A DNA stretch of 64,000 nucleotides from Williamsia muralis NBRC 105860 (GCF_001598915.1 NZ_BDAP01000002.1:124001-188000), one strand, 5' to 3'. Positions 54,405-63,403 are shown, counted from the first letter of the stretch. Numbers and translations: made by a program. Notes: generated by a model not told the origin, from the sequence alone.

Positions 54405-55991
54405 TCAGATGACCGTACCGACTTCGGTGGTGACGAGATGATCGAGTGCCCGTTCAGCCACGGCAGCGATGGTCATCGACGGGTTGCATGCCGCCGAGTT
54501 GCCGGGCATCAGCGCACCGTCGAGAACGTAAAGACCGCGTTGCCCGTGCACGCGACCCTCGAGGTCGCACACCGGGCCCATGCTGGCTCCACCGAGCGGA
54601 TGCCAGGTGGAAGGGAAGAACTCGTTGGTGTCGGTGAGGATGCCGCCAGGTCCCGCGATCTTGCGCACCGTAGGGCCGATATGGCGGTTCTGGATCTCTG
54701 CGTCACTGTCGGTGGGCCACCGCAGGATTGCGTCGTCACGGTCGGAGTCGTAGTGGAAGCGGCCGCGTCCGGTGCTCACCCCGTAACCCACCATCATCGT
54801 GCTGCGGGCATCGAAGGACAGCGGCGGCACCGACGCCTGGATCACGGTGTGCGCGGCGTTCGGGTCGGACCAGTTCTTGCTGCCGTAGATGACCGGCCCA
54901 CCTTGCGGCGCCCCGAACTCGGTCTCCAGATTGGTCCATACGTAGATGCGGTCGGCGTTGCTGCCCCAGTTGCCGCCGAGGTCGTCGGGCATGTCGGGTA
55001 TCTGTCCCTTTGCCGCGGCGCGCATCAGCAATTTGGAGGTGTTCATGCTGCCGGCGGCCATCACGAGTGCGTTGGTGGTCAAGATCTTGTTCTCGAGAAC
55101 GTTTCCGGCCGAATCGATCCGGTCGACATAGACCCGCCAACGGCCTTCGGGTGTCCGCTCGACATCGGTGACGTGGTGCTGCGTGTGCACGGCAACCCGC
55201 CCGGTCGCTTCGGCCGCAGCGATATAGGTGACGTCGACCGAGTGTTTTCCGCCGTTGTTCACGCCGAGTGCGCCGTCGCCGTTGGTGTACGAGGGCTTCA
55301 TCTTTCCGCGCAACTCGTCGAGGGCAAAGTTCCAGTCGATCGGCATCGGGATCTTTGACACCGGCAAGCCCGCTTCGCGAACGCTCTTGGCGAACACCCG
55401 CGCGGCCCGGTAGTTGGGGGTGCCGATCAGCTCGTCAGGTGCAACCGCGAGCCGGAGCATCCTGGCGACACGGGGGTAGTGGACCCGATTCATGGTCGCC
55501 CAGTCGAGTTCCTGGGGGAAGTGTGTGTTGAACACCGATTCGTCGGGTTGCAGGGTCATGCCCTGATAGACCAGGGACCCGCCGCCGACACCGGCCGCAC
55601 ACAGCGCGGTCATGTTCTCGCCGGGCACCGCCTCGAGCAGTCCGACGTAGGGCTCGAACACGGCGGGCTTGCCGAACAGTTGGGGCGCAGACCGGTACCA
55701 CAGAATGCGCTTGTCGGGCGTGGTGGCTCTGGGGAATGTCTCCGAGTTCGGACCTGTCGCCCAGCGCCTTCCGCGTTCGAGCACCGTCACCGGCACACCC
55801 GCTTCGGCCAGGCGCAGTGCGGCGACACCGCCACCGAATCCCGAGCCGATGACGATCGCCCGATGGTCTTCACGGACCACCGGGGTGCGCTTTCGCGGCG
55901 TGGGATTTCCGTGGGCGATTGCCGGACTCGCGATAGCGGCTCCGACCACGGCAGCGCCGGTCAGGAAGGAACGGCGGTCGAACGCGGACAT
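54405..55991 (-). CDS. GMC oxidoreductase, cholesterol-oxidase-like
   Basis: A 528-residue Tat-exported (FDRRSFLTGAAVVGAAI) flavoenzyme resembling secreted cholesterol oxidases. The FAD motif is AIVIGSGFGGGVAALRLAEAG, followed by GVGGGSLVYQGM. The conserved active-site His is in HPLGGASMG (about residue 464) and the Asn in CNPSMTI (about 503). Where the known enzymes have a catalytic glutamate in AEIAP-type sequence, this protein reads IQASVPP, so the isomerisation base may be lost. It oxidises 3-hydroxysterols by family role. A TetR gene lies upstream on the same strand. Confidence 0.85.
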   Translation of the reverse strand: MSAFDRRSFLTGAAVVGAAIASPAIAHGNPTPRKRTPVVREDHRAIVIGSGFGGGVAALRLAEAGVPVTVLERGRRWATGPNSETFPRATTPDKRILWYRSAPQLFGKPAVFEPYVGLLEAVPGENMTALCAAGVGGGSLVYQGMTLQPDESVFNTHFPQELDWATMNRVHYPRVARMLRLAVAPDELIGTPNYRAARVFAKSVREAGLPVSKIPMPIDWNFALDELRGKMKPSYTNGDGALGVNNGGKHSVDVTYIAAAEATGRVAVHTQHHVTDVERTPEGRWRVYVDRIDSAGNVLENKILTTNALVMAAGSMNTSKLLMRAAAKGQIPDMPDDLGGNWGSNADRIYVWTNLETEFGAPQGGPVIYGSKNWSDPNAAHTVIQASVPPLSFDARSTMMVGYGVSTGRGRFHYDSDRDDAILRWPTDSDAEIQNRHIGPTVRKIAGPGGILTDTNEFFPSTWHPLGGASMGPVCDLEGRVHGQRGLYVLDGALMPGNSAACNPSMTIAAVAERALDHLVTTEVGTVI

Positions 55992-56117
55992 AGATCCCCC
56001 GAATCACGAGCTGGACAAACCCCGAATGCCCTGGCCGACGCAAGTGGTGACCGTTCTGCAGGCGTGGTCAAAACTAGACAGTCACGCGCCAATGTGTCAA
56101 GAATTACACTCGGGCCA

Positions 56118-56675
56118 TCAAGTGGGATCCAACGCAGGACGAAGCCACATGGTGAGGAATTGGCGTAGATCATCGTCGGAGTGGACGGCGTCGCTGTCGA
56201 ACAGCACCACCGACAATCCGAGGCGCAGAGCTATCTCGACGATGTTGTCGAGGTTTTCCGCGACGTGGGGATCTCGCGCCGCCAACGGCGAGAGAAACTC
56301 GCGGGTAACCGGTTTCGCGCGCGACATCATGCCGGTGTCGAACACGGGGTTGCCCTGCTGTGCTTGCAGCAGCAGAGCGAGTAGGGGGTCGTCGCGTACC
56401 GCGGATCGTCCGGCCACGATGAGTTCGACAACATAGGCGATCGAGGTGTCGATGGTGTCCACCCGGGCGTGGATGTCTCCCAGCACGTGGACGGTGAGAT
56501 CGGCGATCGCCGAAGACACCAGTTCCTCACGGGACCCGAAGATGGAGTAGACCGTCTGGCGTGACACCCCCGCGGCATGCGCGACAGCAGCGATGTTGAC
56601 GCCGTCGAACCCCTGCTCGGCGATGAGCGCACGAGTGGCTTCGAGGATCTTGTGCCGCGACCGCATATCCGACAT
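56118..56675 (-). CDS. TetR family regulator
   Basis: A 185-residue regulator: helix-turn-helix SRHKILEATRALIAEQGFDG, then VNIAAVAHAAGVSRQTVYSIFGSREEL. The C-terminal ligand domain is alpha-helical (LLALLLQAQQGNPVFDTGMM). It sits 126 bases upstream of the GMC oxidase on the same strand; a TTGACA-type -35 lies in that gap, so the oxidase may have its own promoter. The regulator may control the oxidase, by position only. Confidence 0.87.
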   Translation of the reverse strand: MSDMRSRHKILEATRALIAEQGFDGVNIAAVAHAAGVSRQTVYSIFGSREELVSSAIADLTVHVLGDIHARVDTIDTSIAYVVELIVAGRSAVRDDPLLALLLQAQQGNPVFDTGMMSRAKPVTREFLSPLAARDPHVAENLDNIVEIALRLGLSVVLFDSDAVHSDDDLRQFLTMWLRPALDPT

Positions 56676-56801
56676 TATCGCCCCACGCTGCACAAATCTG
56701 TCGGACCCGGCTCCCGGAATCGAAACAGGCTGAGAAGCAAACGGATACGCGGCTAGTCTGGGCGACAACACCGATGTCAGGGCTGCAAGGAGACTTCAAT
56801 C

Positions 56802-57209
56802 GTGTTCACCGAGCTGTTCCCCATCCTGTCCAGCCGAGACCTCGATCGCCTCGTCGCCTTCTATCAACAGGCATGCGATGCCCAACTGGACTACCGGTTT
56901 CCGGAAGAAGGGCCCGCGGGTTACGCGAGTCTGCAGATCGGGAAGTCGTCCTTCGGGATCGGATCAGACCCCTCAGCGCCGGAGACACCCAGTCGGGGAG
57001 CGCTGTGGCTGTACGCGGAGAGCTGTGAAGAAGGGTTCGAAGCCCTGGTGTCTGCGGGTGCCACGGTTGTCAGTCCGCCCACCGACATGCCCTGGGGCGA
57101 GCGGGTCGCAGACGTGACCGACCCTGACGGCAACCTGATCCATGTGGGCCAGCGACCCGAACCCGCCGAAGACCCGGAACCCACTGAGCTGCAAGGTCAT
57201 CCGACCTGA
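56802..57209 (+). CDS. VOC family protein
   Basis: A 135-residue glyoxalase/bleomycin-resistance fold: ELFPILSSRDLDRLVAFYQQA, YASLQIGKSSFGIGSDP, GALWLYAESCEEGFEALVSA, and WGERVADVTDPDGNLIHVG. The ligand is unknown. GTG 56802 has AAGGAGA upstream. It converges on the proline-rich membrane protein gene, 20 bases away. Confidence 0.88.
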   Translation: MFTELFPILSSRDLDRLVAFYQQACDAQLDYRFPEEGPAGYASLQIGKSSFGIGSDPSAPETPSRGALWLYAESCEEGFEALVSAGATVVSPPTDMPWGERVADVTDPDGNLIHVGQRPEPAEDPEPTELQGHPT

Positions 57210-57229
57210 TCAGTGGGCTCCGGATGCAC

Positions 57230-58093
57230 TCACGCTACCGGTGATACCGGACCGCCGGTGAGCACGCGGTACGCGTAGGTGCTTGCGATGAGCGTGACCG
57301 GAATGGTCAACAGCAGGCCGACCAAGCACAGGATCGCGCCGAGGACGTTGAGCCCAAAACAGGCCAGCGCCAACAGGAGCAGTGATCCGATGTTCTTCGA
57401 CGTCAGCTCGAAGCTCGACTTGATCGCGGTGAAGGCGTCTTGATTGCGATCGATCGCGAAAGTCAGTGCGTACCAGGTCAAATACAAGACGATGAGGCCG
57501 GGAATGATCAGCAGGATGAACCCGACGACGGTCGCCACGCCCACCAGGACCGCGATGATGAACACCGCGCTGAGATTGCGGAAGTTGAAGAAAGCGCCGA
57601 TCGACGGCCGGTTACCGTCGAGCTCGGCAAGAGCTCCGTTGGTGAACGCGGCACGGAACAGCGTGCTGACGATGAACGACAGCACGGTCCCGATCACACT
57701 GAGCGCGGCCCCACCACCGGACAACTCATTCTGGAAATCAAAGCCGGAGAACGCGAACTGGACAAACCAGCTGGCCACCAGGGACAGCAGGCAGATCGCG
57801 ATCCAGGCGCCGGCATTTGCCTTGTATTTGGACCATCCGTAACTCAGAGCTGAGCCGACCGATAGTTGCGGTGGTCCGAAGCCGGCAGGCCCGGGGTAGC
57901 CACCCTGAGCGGAGTACTGATCCATCGGAGGAGGTGGCGGCGGGAAGCCGCCTTGAGGCGAAAAGCCCTGGCCGGGCGGTGGATAGTTCTGGCCGCCGGG
58001 TGGGGGATACTGCCCGGCCGGCGGCTCTGGCTGACCCGAACCCTTCCCGAGGGGGACATTGGGTTCGTTCTCGCGCGGTGGGTACTCGGTCAT
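57230..58093 (-). CDS. Proline-rich membrane protein
   Basis: The 287-residue product has about 80 N-terminal residues rich in Pro, Gly and Gln (PPAGQYPPPGGQNYPPPGQ, PPPPPPMDQYSAQGGYPGP). Membrane segments follow: WIAICLLSLVASWFVQFAF, IGTVLSFIVSTLFRAAF, FIIAVLVGVATVVGFILLI, and IGSLLLLALACFGLNVLGAI. The arrangement matches actinobacterial proteins of the glycerophosphodiester-phosphodiesterase membrane-domain type, without a catalytic domain. Function is unknown. Confidence 0.72.
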   Translation of the reverse strand: MTEYPPRENEPNVPLGKGSGQPEPPAGQYPPPGGQNYPPPGQGFSPQGGFPPPPPPMDQYSAQGGYPGPAGFGPPQLSVGSALSYGWSKYKANAGAWIAICLLSLVASWFVQFAFSGFDFQNELSGGGAALSVIGTVLSFIVSTLFRAAFTNGALAELDGNRPSIGAFFNFRNLSAVFIIAVLVGVATVVGFILLIIPGLIVLYLTWYALTFAIDRNQDAFTAIKSSFELTSKNIGSLLLLALACFGLNVLGAILCLVGLLLTIPVTLIASTYAYRVLTGGPVSPVA

Positions 58094-58186
58094 GGCCTGC
58101 TCCTACGTCGGTGCGGCTGGTCGATTTTGCACACTGTTCTGACCAAAGCCCGTATGTAGGTGCGGTGTCAAGTAATACGCGTGGTG

Positions 58187-59563
58187 TTAGCCGAGCTGTG
58201 CCTCAATCGTTCCCGCAGCGACAGCGGCGACCAGTTCACCGTGGTCGCGTTCGGTCTGGTCGGCGTAGTTCACCGCGAACGCCGCGATGTCCTTGTCGAT
58301 CACCTTGCCACCGCCGAAGTAGCCGGCCAGCAGGCGCGGGTCGACCGACCGCGAGTGAGCTCGCGCCAGCAATCCGCCCGCCAGGCGCCCGTAGTCGTCG
58401 AGCAGACTGCCCTTGAGGGTGGTGGGGTCGATGTCGCCTTTGAGGTTTCGGAACTGTCGGACGATGAACGGGATCCCACCGATCGTCGTCCAGCCGAGCA
58501 GGATATCGGTCTCTGCCTGAACCATCCGTGCGCCGTTGACTATGCGCCGGCCCTCGTGCCGGGGAGTGTCGGCTGCAACGTAGGGGGCCAACGCCGATGA
58601 CTTTGCCTGTTTCACCTGCATCACAAGGTCTTCCGAGCGATTACCGTGCAGCAAGGCCACGTAGTTCCGAAGGCCCACGCTGCCGGTGCCCACTATCCGG
58701 AAAGCCACATCGGACACCGCGAATCGGGCGATCAGGTTCCGTCGCGACTCGCGAAGCGTGTCGACGTAGTCCGTCAGGCCGTCGATGACCGCATCGGCGG
58801 TGGCGGTGTCCACCCGGGTGAGGTTCGGCGGGTCGGCGACGAACCGGTGCCGCTGGATTCCGGTGGCAGGGTCATCGACCTGTTGCGTCCACTTCGCCAC
58901 CACCTTCTCGCTCGTGTTCTTCATCGCCTTGTCTGCGGCAGCCTCGAAGCTGTCCAGCAGAGAGTCGGCTTTGACCTGATCCAGAACCGAGACGTCGGGG
59001 ATCACTGACCACGACCGCAGAAAAGGCGCGTCGGCGAGCTTCTTCATCGTCTTGCGATACGACTTCACGGCGTCCTCCGCGGCTTCGCGACAGCCGGATT
59101 CCGAGACCCCGCCCTGCCGGCCCGCGAGCACCAAACTCGCCGAAAGGCGCTTGAGGTCCCACTCCCACGGCCCCGGGATGGTCTCGTCGAAGTCGTTGAT
59201 GTCCATCACGATCTTGCCGTCGGGGGTTCCGTACAACCCGAAATTGGCGGCGTGCGCATCGCCACACAATTGTGCGGCCAGCCCGCTGTCGGGTGTACCG
59301 GCCAGGTCGGCCGCCATCAAACCGGCTGCGCCGCGGAAGAAGGAGAACGGGGACGCGGTCATCCGCCCGATGCGCAGCGGGATGAGTTCGGGCATCCGGC
59401 CTTCATTGCTGGCAGCGATGTATTCGAGCACGCCGGGTCGATCCGCGGCTGCGGCGCGGTGAGCGTGTGCACCGGGTGCAAGGTCCTCGCGCAATCGACG
59501 TCCCTGCTCGAGGACATCATCTGCGCGCACGAACCGGCGCAGGTCGATCGTCTGTTTGGCCAT
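58187..59563 (-). CDS. DUF2252 family protein
   Basis: A 458-residue protein with the DUF2252 pattern: GRMTASPFSFFRGAAGLMAAD, AQLCGDAHAANFGLYGTPDG, FDETIPGPWEWDLKRLSASL, and GTGSVGLRNYVALLHGN. The order of motifs resembles aminoglycoside-phosphotransferase-like kinases, but the activity is unknown. It begins 19 bases downstream of the EAL-DICT gene on the same strand, so the two are probably co-transcribed. Confidence 0.85.
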   Translation of the reverse strand: MAKQTIDLRRFVRADDVLEQGRRLREDLAPGAHAHRAAAADRPGVLEYIAASNEGRMPELIPLRIGRMTASPFSFFRGAAGLMAADLAGTPDSGLAAQLCGDAHAANFGLYGTPDGKIVMDINDFDETIPGPWEWDLKRLSASLVLAGRQGGVSESGCREAAEDAVKSYRKTMKKLADAPFLRSWSVIPDVSVLDQVKADSLLDSFEAAADKAMKNTSEKVVAKWTQQVDDPATGIQRHRFVADPPNLTRVDTATADAVIDGLTDYVDTLRESRRNLIARFAVSDVAFRIVGTGSVGLRNYVALLHGNRSEDLVMQVKQAKSSALAPYVAADTPRHEGRRIVNGARMVQAETDILLGWTTIGGIPFIVRQFRNLKGDIDPTTLKGSLLDDYGRLAGGLLARAHSRSVDPRLLAGYFGGGKVIDKDIAAFAVNYADQTERDHGELVAAVAAGTIEAQLG

Positions 59564-59582
59564 GCCGGCGCCCTCCGTCGAA

Positions 59583-60809
59583 TCAGTCAGCCACTCGCGG
59601 TGAGGTGAATCGGGCGAGGATGGCGTGCGCCGCACGGGATGCGAGGTCACGGTTGTAACTCTGGACCACGTCGAAGGTGCGATCGAGGTCGGGGACCGGT
59701 TCGTGCCGGTCGCGCGCGGACAGGAGTGCCGAGGCGTGCGGGCCGAGAACCACCACCGTCCACTCGTTGACGAGGTCATCATCCGGGTCGAGCGGAGCGT
59801 GCTGGACGTTCCCGTCGAGCATCTGCGGCAGGCCGACGCCGTACACGCCGGCGAAACCGGCTTTGTCGGCCAGGGAACGCCAACGCCGTGCCGTCGCCGG
59901 TGTGAACTGCCGAGCCTCCTGAAAGGTCCCCAGCACCAGGGTTCCCGGGCCGGCGGCCGCAGCCTGGGTCTCCAGGGCCTTGCTCATCTCGATCAGCAGG
60001 CGTTTGTCGCCGGGGCGGGGAACGTGACTCGCACTGACGATGGCGTACGGGGTGGTCGCCGAATCATCATCTGCGGGGCCGGCCGCGGTGTCACGTGGCG
60101 GCAGTGCAGCCACCGGCTCGTCGGCGAAAAGCGCCGGGCTGTGCGCAGCCGGGAACAGGGCTCCCATGCCGTGGGTGGCTCCGACCGTCTGCGCCGCCAC
60201 CCGCAGCGCCTCGGTGTCGACACCTTCGGCGATGACCAGAGCTCCGGTCCGTTCGGCGTGGGCGGCCAGTGCGTGGGCCAGCCCGGCGATCTCTGGATCG
60301 CGGGTGCGGGCCAGCAACTCCGCAGGGGTGAAGATCACGTCGGGTTCGATAAGCCACAGCAGGGTCAACGCGCGATCATCGAGCCCCAATCGGTCCACGC
60401 AGATCAGACGACCCGCGGCACGGGCCGCAGCGACCTCGTCCAACACGGAGCGGGGCCGGCGGAAGGTCTCGCCGGGGTCCACGGAAAGAAGCAGGTGGTG
60501 CTCGGGCGGGGCCGCGAACGCGAGGTGAGCGGGCGACTGCAGATCAACGGTCGCGAAGATGGGCACGGTGGTCTTGGCCGGGTCCGCGTTGAAAAATGAA
60601 AGCTTGCGACCGTCGACGACGTCGGTCTGCTGCATCATCCGCGCAGCGCGGCGCAGCGATTTCGGGGTGTTCAGGGCGGTGTCCCCGCGTCCAAGGACCT
60701 GTAGTTCCACAGCGACCAGCGCATCGTCGGCGAGCCGGCGAATGGGTGCGTAATGCGGTACGAGTTCGAGTCCCTCGAAGATCTCGTCCGACTCAGAGGT
60801 CGAGGTCAC
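59583..60809 (-). CDS. Degenerate EAL-like domain plus DICT sensor domain
   Basis: A 408-residue protein. The N-terminal half has an EAL layout (VPHYAPIRRLADDALVAVELQVLGRG, ICVDRLGLDDRAL, ALVIAEGVDTEALRVAAQTV). The EAL motif itself reads VEL and other metal ligands are not clear, so c-di-GMP phosphodiesterase activity is doubtful. The C-terminal part (AIVSASHVPRPGDKRLLIEM, FTPATARRWRSLADKAGFAG) is a DICT domain, a sensory module found with GGDEF/EAL proteins. It probably senses a signal rather than hydrolysing c-di-GMP. Confidence 0.78.
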   Translation of the reverse strand: MTSTSESDEIFEGLELVPHYAPIRRLADDALVAVELQVLGRGDTALNTPKSLRRAARMMQQTDVVDGRKLSFFNADPAKTTVPIFATVDLQSPAHLAFAAPPEHHLLLSVDPGETFRRPRSVLDEVAAARAAGRLICVDRLGLDDRALTLLWLIEPDVIFTPAELLARTRDPEIAGLAHALAAHAERTGALVIAEGVDTEALRVAAQTVGATHGMGALFPAAHSPALFADEPVAALPPRDTAAGPADDDSATTPYAIVSASHVPRPGDKRLLIEMSKALETQAAAAGPGTLVLGTFQEARQFTPATARRWRSLADKAGFAGVYGVGLPQMLDGNVQHAPLDPDDDLVNEWTVVVLGPHASALLSARDRHEPVPDLDRTFDVVQSYNRDLASRAAHAILARFTSPRVAD

Positions 60810-60973
60810 CGGTTGCCACTGTCAAGCACTTGCGTTCGATCATCAACCAAGCCAACCACACGGTAGGCCCAGGTGTACCCGCACCCGTTACCGAACCGTT
60901 ATGACAAGGTCGCAGTTCGGTCTCGGCGGCACGGTCGGGTTTGAGATCTGGGTCGGCAGGGCAAACTGCGGTC

Positions 60974-61510
60974 ATGACTTTCACCGCGCCTGGCCTCTCT
61001 GATGACGCCACAAAGAAACTGGTCTCTGTCCTGCAGGAACGTCTCAGCGCGTTCAACGACCTTCATCTGACTCTGAAGCACATCCACTGGAACGTCGTCG
61101 GTGCCAACTTCATCGGCGTTCACGAAATGATCGATCCCCAGGTCGAACTCGCCCGCGGCTACGCCGACACGCTCGCCGAGCGCATCGCGACCCTGGGTGG
61201 CTCACCGAAGGGCACCGCCAAGGCGATCGAAGAGGATCGGTCCTGGAACGACTACTCGGTCGGCCGCGACACGGTGCAGGCCCACCTCGGCGCCCTCGAC
61301 CTCGTCTACGTCGGCGTGATCACCTCGCAGCGTGAGGCCATTGCCGTTGCAGGCGAGATCGATCCGGTCACCGAGGACATCCTGATCGGCCAGACTGCGG
61401 AACTCGAGAAGTTCCAGTGGTTCGTCCGTGCGCACCTCGAGAATGCCTCGGGAGAGCTGGCGAATGCCGGCGCAAGCACGGAACAGGGCGCAGCCGACCA
61501 GAGTCGCTGA
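60974..61510 (+). CDS. dps: Dps-type DNA protection/ferritin-like protein
   Basis: A 178-residue protein that oxidises and stores iron and protects DNA in starvation or oxidative stress. The ferroxidase motif is LTLKHIHWNVVGANFIGVHE with MIDPQVELARGYADTLAERI. The C-terminus has TAELEKFQWFVRAHLENASG. ATG 60974 is used; the frame upstream lacks homology-like sequence. It ends with a strong terminator, 29 bases after the stop. Confidence 0.94.
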   Translation: MTFTAPGLSDDATKKLVSVLQERLSAFNDLHLTLKHIHWNVVGANFIGVHEMIDPQVELARGYADTLAERIATLGGSPKGTAKAIEEDRSWNDYSVGRDTVQAHLGALDLVYVGVITSQREAIAVAGEIDPVTEDILIGQTAELEKFQWFVRAHLENASGELANAGASTEQGAADQSR

Positions 61511-61539
61511 CCCGCTCACCACACCATCGAAGTCATCTC

Positions 61540-61570
61540 GAGGTGCTCACCCATTGCGGGTGAGCACCTC
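61540..61570 (+). terminator. Terminator after dps
   Basis: GAGGTGCTCACCC (61540-61552) and GGGTGAGCACCTC (61558-61570) form a perfect 13-pair stem with a 5-base loop, followed by a T-rich stretch. Confidence 0.88.
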
Positions 61571-61634
61571 TTGGCTTTGGTGGGTGTTTGAACCTTTCCG
61601 GGACTCAGCTGGACATCACGGGTAACGTCCTCGA

Positions 61635-61652
61635 ACTAGAACATGTTCTAGT
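61635..61652 (+). promoter_or_regulatory. KstR-type operator upstream of ketosteroid isomerase gene
   Basis: ACTAGAACATGTTCTAGT is a perfect 18-base palindrome. Its core TAGAACATGTTCTA (61637-61650) matches the KstR consensus TnnAACnnGTTnnA, used by the TetR-type repressor of cholesterol catabolism in mycolata. It ends 17 bases before the start codon, suitable for repression. No kstR gene is in the window. Confidence 0.8.
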
Positions 61653-61669
61653 CGATGAGGGAGATGCAC

Positions 61670-62044
61670 ATGCCGAGTGTCGAGGAAATCAAAAAGGTCG
61701 TCGAGTCCTACGTGGACCTGGTGGCGAACGGCAAGCCAGAGCAGGTCGCCGATCTGTACGCAGAGGGCGCAACGGTCGAAGACCCGATCGGCGCCGACGT
61801 GCGCAGCACGCGCGAATCGATCGTGGAGTTCTATGGCGTGATCGCTGCGATGGACAAGACCACCGCTGAGCTGCATTGGTCCAAGATTGCTGGCGACACG
61901 GCAGTATTCGAGTTCACCCTCATCACCGAGGCCGGCGGCTCCGCGTTCAAGATCACGCCCGTGGACATCATGGTCTTCGATGACAACTGCAAGATCACCA
62001 GCATGCGTGCGGTGTGGAGCCAGGAAGACCTCCAGCAGGTCTAG
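61670..62044 (+). CDS. Delta5-3-ketosteroid isomerase
   Basis: A 124-residue NTF2-fold enzyme. With the start at ATG 61670, the three catalytic residues of the family fall at their textbook numbers: Tyr14 in VVESYVDLV, Asp38 in ATVEDPIG and Asp99 in ITPVDIMV. It moves the double bond of 3-keto-delta5 steroids to the delta4 position. GAGGGAG (61657-61663) is the ribosome site, which argues against the in-frame ATG at 61655. The KstR-type operator controls it, and an epoxide-hydrolase-like gene follows 3 bases later. Confidence 0.9.
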   Translation: MPSVEEIKKVVESYVDLVANGKPEQVADLYAEGATVEDPIGADVRSTRESIVEFYGVIAAMDKTTAELHWSKIAGDTAVFEFTLITEAGGSAFKITPVDIMVFDDNCKITSMRAVWSQEDLQQV

Positions 62045-62047
62045 TCG

Positions 62048-63040
62048 GTGCCCTACCGAACACTGACGGTCGACGGATTCACGTGGAACCTCGTGGACGA
62101 CGGGCACGGTCCTGCCGTGCTGTTGCTCCACGGGTTTCCTGGGCTCGCTTACAGCTGGCGTCACCAGGTTGAGCCCCTGGTGGCGGCCGGCTTCCGTGTC
62201 ATCGCGCCGGACATGCCCGGCTACGGGGCCACCGATTCGCCCGGCGGCGTTGCCGAGTACACCTTCGCCGCAATCGCCGATCGTGTGGTCGCGCTGCTCG
62301 ACTCTCTTGAGGTTCAACAGGCAATTGTTGTGGGCCACGACTTCGGCGCCCCGACCGCATGGACCGTTGCCCTCGAGCATCGCGAGCGGGTGGCCGGGCT
62401 GGTGCTGCTCGCCATGCCTTACGCTCCGGACCGGCTGCCGATCAGGCCGTCCGACGCCTATTCGGCTCTGGCACAGCGCCATTTCTTCCATTTCGAGTAC
62501 TTCATGCAGCCAGATCTCGCCGAGGCCGAACTGAACGCGGCACCGCGCGAGTTCCTCATGCGGTTGTTCCACGCCTTGTCGGGGAACTTTCGCTACCTCG
62601 ACATCTGGCAGCATCCGAGCCACCGCGGCGGCCGCCGACTGGGGTACCTCGACGTACTGCCGGCAGCACCGCAACTGCCGTGGTCGTGGCTGTCGGAAGG
62701 GGACCTCGACGAATACGAGACAGCTTTCCGCAGAACCGGATTCACCGGTGGTCTGAACTGGTACCGCGCCGCGGACCTCAACTGGGAGAGCGCCGTCGAC
62801 GGTCGTGTCATTGACGTCCCGGCCTGTTTTCTCGCCGGTGGTGAGGACCCGGTGATCACGATGGCAGGCCGCAAAGCCATCGGCCGGATGCGCGAGACGA
62901 TGCCCAGGCTTCAGACAGTCCGCACCTTCGACGGGGCCGGCCACTTCATCCAGATGGAGCGGCCCGATGAGGTGACCGCGGCATTGATCGGCTTCGCGAG
63001 GTCGGTGCAGGACGGTGTTCCGTCTGTGGGCTGCACCTGA
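62048..63040 (+). CDS. Epoxide hydrolase-like alpha/beta hydrolase
   Basis: A 330-residue hydrolase of the epoxide-hydrolase/haloalkane-dehalogenase type. It has the oxyanion motif HGFPG (about 28-32), nucleophile Asp98 in VVGHDFGAPTAW, a cap domain, and the C-terminal GAGHFIQMERP with the likely catalytic His. The start GTG 62048 lies 3 bases after the isomerase stop, so both genes share the KstR-controlled transcript. A role in sterol-side-chain or related metabolism is inferred from this linkage alone. Confidence 0.88.
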   Translation: MPYRTLTVDGFTWNLVDDGHGPAVLLLHGFPGLAYSWRHQVEPLVAAGFRVIAPDMPGYGATDSPGGVAEYTFAAIADRVVALLDSLEVQQAIVVGHDFGAPTAWTVALEHRERVAGLVLLAMPYAPDRLPIRPSDAYSALAQRHFFHFEYFMQPDLAEAELNAAPREFLMRLFHALSGNFRYLDIWQHPSHRGGRRLGYLDVLPAAPQLPWSWLSEGDLDEYETAFRRTGFTGGLNWYRAADLNWESAVDGRVIDVPACFLAGGEDPVITMAGRKAIGRMRETMPRLQTVRTFDGAGHFIQMERPDEVTAALIGFARSVQDGVPSVGCT

Positions 63041-63098
63041 GGGAGTTCTCGAGGTGCTGTGTGAACCAATCCGCTGCATCGTCGGCGACGAACTTCCC

Positions 63099-63371
63099 AT
63101 GTACACACTCCAGAAGGCGGCGGACATGGCAAGCAGCGTGCGAACGGTCGGTGACGAGGCTCGTTTCTCAGGTGACTCGATGAGGAGTCGGGGCGACGCA
63201 GAGACAGGCGTCAGGAGTATCGAGCTGGTCGGCGACGACGGCACGGTGACCACGCTTCTCCAGCGCGCCGACGGGACCATCGAGATCCACACCGCGGCTA
63301 TGTCGTCGGCCGGGCGCGCGGTTCGGGTGCCGCCGACGGGTTCCGCTGTCGCATACGCCACCAACTCCTGA
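63099..63371 (+). CDS. Hypothetical protein
   Basis: A 90-residue reading frame with protein-like content (MYTLQKAADMASSVRTVGDE, SIELVGDDGTVTTLLQRADG, IEIHTAAMSSAGRAV). I do not recognise a family. It follows the epoxide-hydrolase-like gene by 58 bases on the same strand. No clear ribosome site precedes ATG 63099, and an earlier start is possible. It converges on the MarR gene. Confidence 0.45.
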   Translation: MYTLQKAADMASSVRTVGDEARFSGDSMRSRGDAETGVRSIELVGDDGTVTTLLQRADGTIEIHTAAMSSAGRAVRVPPTGSAVAYATNS

Positions 63372-63403
63372 TACCCGACAAGGCGGAGATGGTCGCGGTT
63401 GAC

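Noticed and set aside
61616-63364. 582-residue minus-strand frame
   Set aside because: Antisense to the isomerase and epoxide-hydrolase genes, whose catalytic residues are intact.
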